Shown here: positions 9,591 to 18,932 of the stretch, one piece after another
How positions within the stretch are numbered: the first letter of the stretch is position 1
How the letters are laid out: the number at the start of each line of letters is the position of its first letter
Assembly (NCBI GenBank): GCA_964399955.1
Contig: CAYNST010000005.1
Location: 1-62,146, forward strand
Origin: CAYNST01 sp964399955
GTDB taxonomy: Bacteria > Pseudomonadota > Gammaproteobacteria > Pseudomonadales > Cellvibrionaceae
Length of the DNA: 62,146 nucleotides
Reading direction: 5' to 3'
Translations under genes and position numbers: made by a program
Notes under the pieces: model-generated
Databases searched by the model: none
What the model saw: only the letters and a program-made list of their open reading frames with translations
Told to the model about the DNA's origin: nothing

Positions 9591-10664
9591 ATGAAAAAAC
9601 TACTGCTCGCGTTAATGGGACTGGGACTCATAGCTCTGTTTGTGGGAACCACCGTTTTCCTGTATAGAAAATCGCAGGAATCACCCGTAGTGTTTGAAAC
9701 CACTCAACCCTTTGTGACGGACATCGTGCATAAAACGGTTGCCACGGGCAACATAGTTCCACGCAAGGAAGTGGCCATAAAGTCCAAGGTCTCCGGTGTT
9801 GTGGATGAAATTTTTGTTGAAGCCGGGCAGACGGTAGAGCGCGGCCATTTATTGGCCAGGATCGAGCTTATCCCCGATATGGCGTTCCTGAGTAATGCCG
9901 AATCAGCCCTGGAGACCGCACGCATCAACTTCAGAAACGCAGAGTCGGAGCTTGCGCGACAGAAGAGCCTGTATGACAGCCGGCTGGTGTCCGAGCAAAG
10001 CTTTAACCAGTACAAGCTGCAGTATGAACTGGCCCGCCAGGCGCTGGCCGGTGCCGAGAACAATGTGGCCCTGATTCGAGACGGTGCCAGCAAGCAAGCG
10101 GACCGGGTCTCCAACCTGGTCGCCGCCACGGCCTCCGGCGTGCTGCTGGATGTCCCCGTTAAACAGGGCAATTTTGTGATAGAGACCAACACTTTCAACG
10201 AAGGCACCACCATCGCCTCCATCGCCAATATGCAGGACATGATCTTTGAGGGGCAGGTGGACGAATCAGAGGTAGGGAAACTGCGTGAGGGCATGCCGTT
10301 GGAGCTCAACGTCGGCGCCATCGGTGCGGCCCGCTTCACCGCAGCGCTGGAGTATATCTCTCCCAAGGGGGTGGAAGATCAGGGCACAATAAAGTTTGAG
10401 ATTCGCGCTGCGGTTGATTTGGACCAGAATCACTTCCTGCGCGCCGGCTACAGCGCCAATGCCGATATCGTGCTGGACCGCCGGGATCAAGTGCTGGCCA
10501 TCAACGAGGGCAACCTTATCATTGAAGGCAATCGTACTTTTGTGGAGGTGGCCACCGGAGAGCAGCAGTTTGAACGCCGGGAAGTGCGCACAGGGTTGTC
10601 AGACGGCATCAACATAGAGATTGTCAGTGGGCTTGCGGCCGGGGAAGCCATCAAACAGCTTTGA
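9591..10664 (+). CDS. MacA-like periplasmic adaptor of the ABC exporter
   Basis: Membrane fusion protein, 357 residues. An N-terminal anchor helix covers about residues 4-24. The first lipoyl half is KVSGVVDEIFVEAGQTVERG, the coiled-coil hairpin lies at about 100-170, the second lipoyl half is ASGVLLDVPVKQGNFV, and a beta-barrel and membrane-proximal domain follow. It would join the permease pair to a TolC-type channel encoded elsewhere. It starts 12 bases after the second permease and is the last gene of the operon. MacA is the closest familiar analogue. The gene order (ATPase first, adaptor last) is the reverse of classical macAB. Confidence 0.88.
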   Translation: MKKLLLALMGLGLIALFVGTTVFLYRKSQESPVVFETTQPFVTDIVHKTVATGNIVPRKEVAIKSKVSGVVDEIFVEAGQTVERGHLLARIELIPDMAFLSNAESALETARINFRNAESELARQKSLYDSRLVSEQSFNQYKLQYELARQALAGAENNVALIRDGASKQADRVSNLVAATASGVLLDVPVKQGNFVIETNTFNEGTTIASIANMQDMIFEGQVDESEVGKLREGMPLELNVGAIGAARFTAALEYISPKGVEDQGTIKFEIRAAVDLDQNHFLRAGYSANADIVLDRRDQVLAINEGNLIIEGNRTFVEVATGEQQFERREVRTGLSDGINIEIVSGLAAGEAIKQL

Positions 10665-10829
10665 TTTAGGGCCTGCTTCTGCCGGCAGGTTGTGGACCTG
10701 ATCAATGAGCGGTCGTATGCCACCTGGGGTTTGCGGCTCATGGCCGGTTGACTCAAACCGCAGGGATTGGGCTTTGCCCAGCCCTTTGCGTTCACGGGCC
10801 GTTAACTGATACAGAAGCGGAAACAGGTT

Positions 10830-12992
10830 ATGACCATAGGCGGCGGTTTCAAGGCAATTGGCAGCGTGCTGCGTTACAGCGCAAAGATAGGGCCGCTTGA
10901 GCTGTGGCGCACCCTGCATTCCAAGAATGCCTGTAAGGCCTGCGCGTTTGGAACGGGCGGGCAGAACGGCGGCTTGTATAATGAGGCGCGCCACGGTATC
11001 GAGATCTGCAACAAAAACATTCAGGCGCATCTCAGCGATATTCGCCCCGCCATCCCAATACCCCTGTTTCTGCAGAAATCCGTCAACGAGCTTGGGCAGT
11101 TGTCGGGCAAACAGCTGGAAGACCTCGGGCGTTTGACTACGCCTTTGTACAAGGCCGCAGGTGATCGTCATTACCGTCCAATGCCCTACGACGAAGCTAT
11201 CAATCTTTGTGTGCAGCGTTTGAAGAAGTCACCGCCGGCGCGCAGCTTTTTCTATGCATCCGGGCGCTCTTCCAATGAAGCGGCTTTTCTTCTGCAGTTG
11301 ATGGCGCGCTTGTACGGCACCAATAATATCAATAATTGCAGTTATTACTGTCACCAGGCGTCCGGTGTGGCACTGGGAGAAAGCATTGGCACGGCAACCG
11401 CCACAGTGCAGTACCAGGATATTGAAAAAGCCGATCTTATATTTGTTTTTGGCGCCAACCCCGCATCCAATCACCCGCGCTTTGTAAAAACCTTGATTCA
11501 ACTGCGGCGGCGCGGCGGCACGGTGGTCGTGGTTAATCCGGCCAAAGAACCCGGCATGCTGCGCTTTGCATCACCCAGTGACTGGCGCTCCATGGCGACC
11601 GGCGGCGTTGAGATTGCCAGCCATTACTTGCAGCCGCATCTGGGCGGCGATCTGGCCTTGCTGCAAGGCGTGGCCAAGGCCGTGTTGGAGCAGGGCACCG
11701 ACAATCAGGACTTCATCCAAGCGCACACCCTTGGCTTTGCCGAGTTTGCCGAGAAGATCCGTCTGCTGGACTGGCCTGCACTGGAGCAGGCATCCGGAGT
11801 GAGCAAAGCCGAGATGCAAACGCTTGCCACCGTATATGGCCGATCACAGCGTTGCATTTTCACCTGGAGCATGGGGCTTACCCACCACACCCATGGCGTG
11901 GCCACCATCCAAACCCTGGTGGGGCTGACGCTGCTGCGCGGCATGATCGGCAAGCCCGGCGCCGGGCTGCTGCCCCTGCGTGGCCACAGCAACATACAGG
12001 GCACGGGCTCCATGGGTTTCACGCCTGAGCTTAAACACGCTATAGAATCCCGCCTGAGCCAAACCCTGGGTACTTCTCTACCAAAACAAAAAGGCCTGGA
12101 TACCATGGCCTGCATGCAGGCGGCCGCACGGGGTGAAATGGACGCGGCGGTGATGCTGGGCGGCAACCTGCTGGCCTCCAACCCGGACACCCAATTCGCG
12201 GCCGCTGCTCTTGATCGCATTGCCTTCAAATGCTATCTCAACCCGACGCTCAACATGAGCCACGTGCATGGTGTTGAGCAGGAAGTTTTGATCTTGCCGG
12301 TGCGGGCGAGGGATGAAGAGCAGCAGGGCACTACGCAGGAGTCCATGTTCAATTTTGTGCGTTTGAGCGACGGTGGCATCAATCGCTTTGCGCAGTTGAG
12401 GTCTGAAGTGGATATCATTGTAGAGTTGGGGCGACAGCTGATTGATCCTGAGCGCTTGGATTTCCGTTTGTTCAAGAGTCACGACCAAATCCGCAAGCTC
12501 ATTGGCGACACCGTGCCGGGGTTTGACAAAATCGCGCACATTGGTGTGGCCAAAGAAGAGTTTCACATTGCCGGTCGCACCTTGCACCAGCCGCAGTTTG
12601 CCACTGCAGACGGCAAAGCTCACTTTCATTTTCACCCGTTACCAGAGCGCAAGCCTGGGCAGTTCATGCTCACCAGCGTCCGCAGTGAGGGGCAATTCAA
12701 TTCCATTGTTTACCACGAGTTTGACACCTATCGCAGCCAGGATAGCCGTTGGGTGGTCATGATGAACCCCGAGGACATGCGCCGGCAGGGTTTGCAAGCC
12801 AAGCAAAAGGTGGATCTGGTAACAACCACCGGCAGCATGCGGGCGGTGGTTGTGAAACCCTTCGATATCCGTTGCGGAAATATCATGGTCTATTACCCAG
12901 AAGCCAATGTTCTGATTGGCCGTGAGGTTGACCCCCTCAGCCGAACCCCCGGTTTCAAGTCGGTACCGGTCACGGTAGTGCTGGCTGACTGA
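10830..12992 (+). CDS. FdhF/YdeP-family molybdopterin oxidoreductase
   Basis: Large cytoplasmic molybdopterin-dependent oxidoreductase, 720 residues, in the FdhF/YdeP group. Near the N-terminus is a CKAC pair (Cys35, Cys38) in the family's short Cys-containing segment. It lacks the full four-Cys [4Fe-4S] motif of true formate dehydrogenases. Cofactor-domain motifs include FFYASGRSSNEAAFL, NNINNCSYYCHQ, FVFGANPASNHPR and the C-terminal YYPEANVLIG. The reaction for this family is not settled; E. coli YdeP is linked to acid resistance. ATG 10830 follows GGAAACAGG. No accessory gene such as fdhD adjoins it. Confidence 0.85.
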   Translation: MTIGGGFKAIGSVLRYSAKIGPLELWRTLHSKNACKACAFGTGGQNGGLYNEARHGIEICNKNIQAHLSDIRPAIPIPLFLQKSVNELGQLSGKQLEDLGRLTTPLYKAAGDRHYRPMPYDEAINLCVQRLKKSPPARSFFYASGRSSNEAAFLLQLMARLYGTNNINNCSYYCHQASGVALGESIGTATATVQYQDIEKADLIFVFGANPASNHPRFVKTLIQLRRRGGTVVVVNPAKEPGMLRFASPSDWRSMATGGVEIASHYLQPHLGGDLALLQGVAKAVLEQGTDNQDFIQAHTLGFAEFAEKIRLLDWPALEQASGVSKAEMQTLATVYGRSQRCIFTWSMGLTHHTHGVATIQTLVGLTLLRGMIGKPGAGLLPLRGHSNIQGTGSMGFTPELKHAIESRLSQTLGTSLPKQKGLDTMACMQAAARGEMDAAVMLGGNLLASNPDTQFAAAALDRIAFKCYLNPTLNMSHVHGVEQEVLILPVRARDEEQQGTTQESMFNFVRLSDGGINRFAQLRSEVDIIVELGRQLIDPERLDFRLFKSHDQIRKLIGDTVPGFDKIAHIGVAKEEFHIAGRTLHQPQFATADGKAHFHFHPLPERKPGQFMLTSVRSEGQFNSIVYHEFDTYRSQDSRWVVMMNPEDMRRQGLQAKQKVDLVTTTGSMRAVVVKPFDIRCGNIMVYYPEANVLIGREVDPLSRTPGFKSVPVTVVLAD

Positions 12993-13064
12993 CCCCCAAC
13001 CGTTTTCTGTGCGCAACTCAGCCAGTGGCACCCGTCGCTCAGTCTGTGGGTGCGGACTCTAAAC

Positions 13065-13862
13065 CTATGGGTGATCAGGCTCCAGTTGCGTCACGCTGAC
13101 CGATTGCAAGAGGCAATGCACCGGGGGCCCAAATTGGTTATAAACGGCAACATCGGCTGCATCCCGGCCGTAACCTATGGCCACGTAACCCTGTTTTGGC
13201 TGTGACTGGGTAGCGTCAAAGGTGTACCAACGGTCTGCTACATAGGCTTCAAACCAGGCGTGCAGGTCCATGGGCTCCAGTTTGTGCAGGTAGCCCACCA
13301 CCATGCGGGCGGGAATGCTGATGCTGCGGCACAGCGCAATGCCCAGGTGCGCCAAATCCCGGCAAACGCCGGAGCTGCGCTCATAAACCTCCAGCGCAGA
13401 TATGGGCACATCACTGGTGCCCGGCAAATAGGCCACCTGGCGGTACAGCCACTGGTGGATAGCGTTGACCTGATCGTAGCCGGGCGTGAACCCCGCAGTA
13501 ATGGCCGTTGCCAACTGGCCCAGGCGGTCAGATTCGCAATATCGGCTGGGCAGCAGGTAGCAGAGAACCGAGTCTGGTAGATTTTGCACTTCTACAAACG
13601 CGCCGCCAGGTCGAGGAGGGGCGTGCTCGTAAACCCTGACCGTGGCTGCGGTGTAGACGGCAAAGGACCCGGGCGCGGCAATCAAGCGTTGGCACAGATT
13701 GCCGTAGTGATCGGTAAACTCGAACGCCTCGGTATCCGGCGCAAGTTTGTACTCTTCTTTTGCCACCCACTGCTGGGCGCCGCTGCGCGGTCTCAACATC
13801 AAGACGAACGGCGTGGGTAGGGCAATTTCAAACTGAAAATCACAACGGGTGGAGAGCCACAT
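13065..13862 (-). CDS. transglutaminase-like cysteine protease-fold protein
   Basis: Protein of 265 residues with a complete transglutaminase-like catalytic triad: Cys167 in SSGVCRDLAHL, His201 in DLHAWFEAY and Asp216 in YTFDATQ. The N-terminal half resembles the beta-sandwich domain found ahead of this core in bacterial members. No signal peptide is seen, so a cytoplasmic location is likely. The bacterial family probably includes peptidases and amidases rather than true cross-linkers. It is convergent with the YdeP-like gene and otherwise isolated. Confidence 0.85.
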   Translation of the reverse strand: MWLSTRCDFQFEIALPTPFVLMLRPRSGAQQWVAKEEYKLAPDTEAFEFTDHYGNLCQRLIAAPGSFAVYTAATVRVYEHAPPRPGGAFVEVQNLPDSVLCYLLPSRYCESDRLGQLATAITAGFTPGYDQVNAIHQWLYRQVAYLPGTSDVPISALEVYERSSGVCRDLAHLGIALCRSISIPARMVVGYLHKLEPMDLHAWFEAYVADRWYTFDATQSQPKQGYVAIGYGRDAADVAVYNQFGPPVHCLLQSVSVTQLEPDHP

Positions 13863-14615
13863 TGTTATGCTCCGCTCTAAAGACTGGGACGCGACCGTTT
13901 GGGCAGCCGCACACTGAGTTGCCGTTTTGCGCCCGGCATGGCTGTGCTTTTGGGCGATTGGGTTGATCTAGACGCCGTGCCAAAATCATGCCGAATGTCG
14001 GTTGGCGGGAAAGCGCGAGCCAAAGCGGGATGCCACAATGGCGTGCCTGACAGCGGGAATGTGGTGCAGCGCGTCATTGAGAATTCATGACGTGGAGCAA
14101 CTGCCCTGCATTGATTGGTCTCAAAAAAATTGGGTATACCAATCTTTCGCCATCGCAAAGCGGGTTGGGAAACGGCAGATCCAGCAGTTTCGGGTGGTTA
14201 TTCTGCGCTTCAAGTTATGGGTGAGCAAGCGTTTTGCTGCGTCCGCCTGGGCGGAGCCCGGATTTGTTCAAGGCGGCGTTGAGCAACAGTCATGTGGCAA
14301 CAGCCTGTCATAACGCTCCTGCTCCGGTTGCTGGAAACCCAAGGTCTTGCGCTCGGGTTGAGCATCGGTCTGCGATGGCTGTGCGTATCTGTCATTTATC
14401 ACGGCAAGCGCTAGGNNNNNNNNNNNNNNNNNNNNNNNNNNNNNNNNNNNNNNNNNNNNNNNNNNNNNNNNNNNNNNNNNNNNNNNNNNNNNNNNNNNNN
14501 NNNNNNNNNNNNNNNCCCCCCCCGCGCGATCAGCCGAAGCAGTTTCACCTGGCGTCCTGGATCTCAACCTTAGGGGCCATGCGGGCGTCCGGGAACCTTT
14601 CGCCGTCAATCAGTT
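13863..14615. other. gene-free interval containing an assembly gap
   Basis: I see no convincing gene here. Bases 14416-14515 are 100 N, a scaffold gap of conventional length. The base to its right begins a run of eight C (14516-14523), which may have stopped sequencing. The left flank has no repeat. Short open frames on both sides cross the gap only because N was translated as X. Promoters for the leftward transglutaminase gene and the rightward hemolysin III gene should lie here, but no strong elements stand out. Confidence 0.8.
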
Positions 14616-15242
14616 ATGGTGGATTCAGTGTACGAGGGAGAGCGATTTAACAGTGTTAGCCACCTGATGGGTGCTGTGGCGGGCCTGGTGGGGCTCGTGT
14701 TTCTGATCATCCTGTCGGTTCGCGGTGGAGACCCGTGGAAAATCTTCAGCTTCAGTGTTTACGGAACCACGCTGTTCTTCCTGTACGTTATTTCTACGCT
14801 TTATCACAGCGCTCGCGGTCGAGCCAAAGCAGTGCTGCAGATGTTGGACTACCACGCCATCTACCTGTTGATTGCCGGCACCTATACGCCCTTCGCCCTG
14901 GTGACGTTGCGCGGTTTGCTGGGATGGTCAATCTTTGCCGTGATATGGTTGCTTGCGGTCATCGGCATCGTCATCGACTCGCCACCCAAAGGGCGGCGAA
15001 TACTGCCGCTGGTCATCTACCTGGTAATGGGCTGGTTGATCGTGTTTGCCTTGATTCCGCTACTGCGTGCGCTGACGCCGGCCGGTGTCCTATGGCTGTT
15101 GGCAGGCGGGCTTTTCTATTCCATAGGAGTAATTTTTTTCGTTTTTGATGAAAAAGTTCGCCATTTTCACGGAATTTGGCATCTGTTTGTCCTGGCGGGC
15201 AGCGTCACACACTATTTTACGGTGCTGTATTTCGTACTTTGA
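14616..15242 (+). CDS. hemolysin III / PAQR-family membrane protein
   Basis: Seven-helix inner-membrane protein, 208 residues, of the hemolysin III (YqfA/PAQR) family. Family-defining polar positions are present: Ser and His in STLYHSARGRA, Asp and His in MLDYHAIYLLIAGTYTP, and paired His in RHFHGIWHLFVLAGS. Together they form the presumed zinc site. Relatives with this fold act in membrane homeostasis or as ceramidase-like hydrolases. Haemolytic activity is not implied. The start ATG 14616 lies 100 bases after the assembly gap. Confidence 0.9.
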   Translation: MVDSVYEGERFNSVSHLMGAVAGLVGLVFLIILSVRGGDPWKIFSFSVYGTTLFFLYVISTLYHSARGRAKAVLQMLDYHAIYLLIAGTYTPFALVTLRGLLGWSIFAVIWLLAVIGIVIDSPPKGRRILPLVIYLVMGWLIVFALIPLLRALTPAGVLWLLAGGLFYSIGVIFFVFDEKVRHFHGIWHLFVLAGSVTHYFTVLYFVL

Positions 15243-15411
15243 GACTCCGCAGGCTGCCTAGTTGCACCTGGGACACGGTTCAGGTCAGCCCGGACGTTGG
15301 GCTGCTTGGTGAAACACCGCGTAACAGAATGTTCTGGCGCGGGCCGGTACCGCATAGGGCAGGGCGGCTCCGGTGCCGGGCTTAGCAAACTTAAAGGGGT
15401 TGAAGTTGAAG

Positions 15412-16233
15412 ATGAAACATCGAGCAATAACTAGTCGCCTAGCGCAGCATCTCATTGTGTGCGGCGCGTTGGGAATCATTTGTGCACATCAGGCTGTAGC
15501 CCAGGCACCCCTGCCGGGGGAGGCTAACCCGGGCGGCGATAGGCACGCGCTGTTTCAACAGTACGACACCAACCAGGATGGCGTCATTGATGAGGATGAA
15601 TTTTCAGCCTACGTCGAAGACCAACAAAACGGCAGGTGGACAGACACCGACAGAGGGGCCAGGCAAGGAGAGGAAAGCTACCAACCCGGCGGTATCGCAG
15701 GCGGGGAAGGGCCGGCCGCCAATGTGGGCCAACCACAGAGTTACGACCGGCGAGGGCTGAACGACACCAGTGCTTCGGGTACAGCCGTCGAACCTCCACA
15801 GGACCAGGGCGCGGACACCGAGCGCCCGATTACAGCAGCACAGGGAGCCCCGCTGGAGCAACCCGCCCGTCCCGGTGGCGCGCAAAGTATCTATCAAGCA
15901 CCCATTGATGAGCTCAAGCAGAAACGTGTTTCCAACACGCTGGGTGAAGAGATTGGTTCGGTGCAGGCCGTGGTGGTGCAGTCGGCCACCGGCGACCCGG
16001 GCTTGATCATCTCGGCTTCGCCTGCGCAAGGCGAGCCATCCGATGGCGGCGACGCGCTATTGGCGCCCGTGGGCGAGGTCACCATAAACGGCACAGAGGT
16101 CACTTGGAGGACGACTCAAAGCGCAGAGGCGCTGAGGGAATCCCGCCGCTTTGACGGCGCCAACTATGAAGAGGTCTCGGCGGAGTTTGAATCGCTGGGA
16201 CAGATTCAAACCCAGGCCGCAACCCCTGACTGA
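15412..16233 (+). CDS. exported EF-hand protein of unknown role
   Basis: Protein of 273 residues with a signal peptide (GALGIICAHQAVAQA, cleavage probably after AVA). One canonical EF-hand calcium loop follows (DTNQDGVIDEDE, about residues 48-59). The middle (about 60-165) is Gly/Gln/Pro-rich and looks disordered. The end contains a domain with TLGEEIGSVQAVVV and SAEFESLGQIQ, resembling PRC-barrel-like strands, though this is not certain. I chose ATG 15412 over a longer GTG start at 15373 because it puts the signal peptide at the N-terminus. Location is periplasmic or extracellular. Function is unknown. Confidence 0.75.
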   Translation: MKHRAITSRLAQHLIVCGALGIICAHQAVAQAPLPGEANPGGDRHALFQQYDTNQDGVIDEDEFSAYVEDQQNGRWTDTDRGARQGEESYQPGGIAGGEGPAANVGQPQSYDRRGLNDTSASGTAVEPPQDQGADTERPITAAQGAPLEQPARPGGAQSIYQAPIDELKQKRVSNTLGEEIGSVQAVVVQSATGDPGLIISASPAQGEPSDGGDALLAPVGEVTINGTEVTWRTTQSAEALRESRRFDGANYEEVSAEFESLGQIQTQAATPD

Positions 16234-16357
16234 GTCCTGGCGGGCACGGCAAGCATCAATCTTGCCGCTGACCTCCGAATGGGCTGCGCAAAAGTGTAGT
16301 ATGGCGCTTTACCGCGCTCGGCTATCCGGGCAACTTCACCCACACCTGTAATTGCGC

Positions 16358-17218
16358 ATGCTCTATCTGTTGCTGTTTGGCCTACTGGTGCTGGCGGTTG
16401 CAAGTCCGCTGCTTGCCGGCGCCGCTCGTGCCATGTCTTTTGCGCGGCGGGCCAAAGCAGCCTTCCCAGCGGACCACAAGGCAATCCTCAGGCGTCGTCT
16501 CCCATTTTTTGACTGCATGCCGCAGGCGCTTCAGGAACAGTTACTGCAGTTGGTAACCCGGTTTTTGCTGCGCAAACGTTTTGTTGGCTGTGCCGGCCTG
16601 CAAATAAACTTGGAAATGCAACTTGTAGTGGCCGCTTACGCTTGCCTGTTACTGCTGAACCGCAAGACGACCGAGTTCGGCGCAGTGGAGTGGATATACC
16701 TATACCCGGCTGAGTTTTTTGTACGTCATTCCGTGGTTGATGAAGCAGGCGTGGTGTCTCAAGGGGAGGCTGTTTTGTCTGGCGAAGCCTGGCATGACGG
16801 TAGGGTAATACTAGCCTGGAGTGAAGTAGAGCAGGGTATAAATGATTTCTGTGACGGCTATAACGTGATCTTGCACGAATTTGCTCATCAACTGGACGGA
16901 GAGTCTGGCTCAATGAACGGTGCTCCCCTGCTTTCAACCCGCGAGGCTTATTCCGGTTGGGCGGAGGTGCTGAGTCGGGAATATGAGCGGCTTCGCGAGC
17001 ACACCCGCAGTGGGCGGCAAACCGCACTGGATGACTACGGCGCTGAAAGCCCAGCGGAGTTTTTTGCAGTGGCAACCGAAAGTTTTTTTGAGACTCCCGC
17101 AGCCTTGCAGGCACTACACCCGGAGCTGTATCTACAACTGCAGGCGTACTACTGCGTAGATCCACGCCAATGGATGCCCGCTGCGGCCCCACGCTCCAGG
17201 TCAACTGTGCTTTCGTGA
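16358..17218 (+). CDS. mtfA: MtfA-like zinc peptidase
   Basis: Zinc metallopeptidase of the MtfA (YeeI) family, 286 residues from ATG 16358; a TTG at 16352 would add two. The zinc motif HEFAH is intact (His173, Glu174, His177). A later PAEFFAVATESFFE supplies the family's additional Glu ligand region. E. coli MtfA is cytoplasmic and modulates glucose-transporter regulation by binding Mlc. Here the N-terminal 20 residues are hydrophobic, so this homologue may be membrane-anchored. The gene stands alone, 124 bases after the EF-hand gene. Confidence 0.85.
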   Translation: MLYLLLFGLLVLAVASPLLAGAARAMSFARRAKAAFPADHKAILRRRLPFFDCMPQALQEQLLQLVTRFLLRKRFVGCAGLQINLEMQLVVAAYACLLLLNRKTTEFGAVEWIYLYPAEFFVRHSVVDEAGVVSQGEAVLSGEAWHDGRVILAWSEVEQGINDFCDGYNVILHEFAHQLDGESGSMNGAPLLSTREAYSGWAEVLSREYERLREHTRSGRQTALDDYGAESPAEFFAVATESFFETPAALQALHPELYLQLQAYYCVDPRQWMPAAAPRSRSTVLS

Positions 17219-17389
17219 GCCGAGCGACCCACGCAATGGCAGCGACTGGAGCTCTCATCGTCCACTTCTGCTGCTGCAGCGGTTCCCGCATTTTTACTAA
17301 AGAGGCAAGGCTCGGCAGGCTAACACCCGCAGTGGCCGGGGACAAAAGTTGCGGCGGCTAACTCTATCAAAGGTGTTTAGGATGTTGGA

Positions 17390-18322
17390 ATGATACTGGA
17401 CAGGCACAAGCTCACCCTGGCGTCTGCGAAGGCCAGGCAGATTATGGTCTTCGCGGTGCGCGTGCTCAGCGCATTTCTGAAAAACCATGGGATCTTATTG
17501 GCCGGCGGCGTGGGGTACAACGTGTTGCTGTCTATGATTCCCTTGTTCGCCCTGCTGTGTGTGTTGCTGACTCACATCGTGGATGAAGAGCAACTGCTGA
17601 CCGTTATGGCCATTCAGGCTCAACATCTGGCGCCAGCTCACGCCGACCTCGTACTTGATGCGGTACGAGAGCTGATGGATTCGCGGGATGTAGTCGGCGT
17701 AGTTGGTATGGGAGCGCTGGTGTTCTTCAGCTCTTTTGCATTTCGTATGCTTGAGGACTCGATTGCCATCATTTTCCACCAACCGGATGTTACCTGGAGT
17801 CGCAGCTTTTGGGTGTCGGCCATATTACCTTACGGTTTTGTGGTTTTACTGGGAACGGCGCTGCTGGCTTTGACCATCCTTATCGCCATGGTCAGTGGCA
17901 CCTATAATTTTATCGTCTCCCTGTTCGGTATTGAGCTTGCTGTGGGCCGTGTGTCGGAAGTGACGCTGAACCTAATCAGCTTTGCCGGCATGGCGGGACT
18001 CTTCAGTGCCATTTACAAGGTGCTGCCGGTCGTGAAGATCTCATCCAGGCGGGCCGTGATGGGCGGCGTGGTGGCGGCTGTGCTTTGGGAGGGGGTGCGC
18101 TTGCTGGTGATGTATTATCTGGCAAATGTTTCCTTTGTGAATGCTATATATGGGTCGTTGGCAACACTCATTATTCTTTTGCTGACGCTGGAGGTCGGAG
18201 CTTTTATCCTACTTTTAGGTGCTCAGGTCATCGCCGAGCTGGAGCGCAGCGCAAAAGCCGGGCTGCCATGGCATCAGGCGCCACATCCACAAAAATTCAA
18301 GTTCAGTGCAGAGCCCCATTAA
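17390..18322 (+). CDS. YihY/BrkB-family inner-membrane protein (second copy)
   Basis: Second YihY-family membrane protein in the window, 310 residues with about six helices. It carries the family start (HGILLAGGVGYNVLLSMIPLFA) and the C-terminal NAIYGSLATLIILLLTLEVGAFILLLGAQV block. It is only distantly similar to the protein at 5267, so this is not a recent duplication. The start ATG follows GGATGTTGG. Function is unknown. It lies upstream of a CsbD stress gene but is separated by 158 bases. Confidence 0.87.
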   Translation: MILDRHKLTLASAKARQIMVFAVRVLSAFLKNHGILLAGGVGYNVLLSMIPLFALLCVLLTHIVDEEQLLTVMAIQAQHLAPAHADLVLDAVRELMDSRDVVGVVGMGALVFFSSFAFRMLEDSIAIIFHQPDVTWSRSFWVSAILPYGFVVLLGTALLALTILIAMVSGTYNFIVSLFGIELAVGRVSEVTLNLISFAGMAGLFSAIYKVLPVVKISSRRAVMGGVVAAVLWEGVRLLVMYYLANVSFVNAIYGSLATLIILLLTLEVGAFILLLGAQVIAELERSAKAGLPWHQAPHPQKFKFSAEPH

Positions 18323-18480
18323 TCGCCAAACGCCGCGTCGGGTTTGTTTTTTGGTTGAATACAAGTCTTGTTGGGTCCGGCGGTGCGTAAGATACAGTAA
18401 CGAGAGGTAACCGATCGATTGAACCCTCGTATGCATACTCCGGTCAGACACATCAAGACCGCAAATAATTGGAGGCGAAT

Positions 18481-18672
18481 ATGTCCAGTACATCTGACAA
18501 AATCAAAGGCAATGCCAACGAAGCAATAGGCAAGGGCAAGCAGGGCGTGGGTGATGCTACCGACGACCGAGAAATGCAAGCAAAAGGAAAAGGCCAGGAA
18601 GCCAAAGGAGAGGGGCAGGAAACCAAAGGAAAAATCAAGGACAAGATCAAAGACGTAACCGACAAATTTTAA
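18481..18672 (+). CDS. CsbD-family general stress protein
   Basis: Small, very hydrophilic protein of 63 residues, rich in Lys, Gly and Glu. It begins with the family signature DKIKGNANEAIGKGKQGVG and ends in KGKIKDKIKDV. CsbD relatives accumulate in general stress or stationary phase; their molecular role is unknown. GGAGG at 18471-18475 fixes the start at ATG 18481. The short Lys/Gly repeats (KGKGQEAKGEGQETKGK) suggest a disordered chain. A strong hairpin terminator follows at 18727. Confidence 0.88.
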   Translation: MSSTSDKIKGNANEAIGKGKQGVGDATDDREMQAKGKGQEAKGEGQETKGKIKDKIKDVTDKF

Positions 18673-18692
18673 TGTGAGGCAGCTGTCCAACT

Positions 18693-18715
18693 CACAGGAT
18701 GAGCTGAACAGATAC
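18693..18715 (+). repeat. interspersed intergenic repeat, copy A
   Basis: The core begins CACAGGATGAGCTGAA and ends CAGATAC. It matches copy B (21282-21304) at 20 of 23 positions and copy C (40811-40833) at 19 of 23. It lies between the csbD stop and the csbD terminator. See copies B, C and D. Confidence 0.55.
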
Positions 18716-18726
18716 AGTGTGAGCAG

Positions 18727-18760
18727 ATAACGGGGCCGCAGATTAAGGCCCCGTTATTTG
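18727..18760 (+). terminator. rho-independent terminator after csbD
   Basis: An eleven-base perfect stem, ATAACGGGGCC (18727-18737) with GGCCCCGTTAT (18747-18757), has a nine-base loop and then TTG. The T-run is short but the stem is strong. It lies 54 bases after the csbD-like stop. Confidence 0.65.
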
Positions 18761-18932
18761 TAGCATTTAACAACTCCACGTTATTCATTCAGGGCGCATT
18801 TGAAGGCAAGCCCCCAGCCGATTAATATTTTAGCTGACATCTGCAATGTGAAGCTGTTCCCGTTGGAGCGCAGTAGGGAGCAAGTATAGCTAGACCTTCG
18901 GCCCAGGCTCTTTATACAGCTTTCAAAAAAAA

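Noticed and set aside
14234..14650. Open frames crossing the first N run
   Set aside because: They are open only because N was translated as X; the flanks do not join into a known protein.
14616..15242. Hemolysin III gene as a virulence factor
   Set aside because: The family is widespread in non-pathogens and the name reflects an old heterologous assay.
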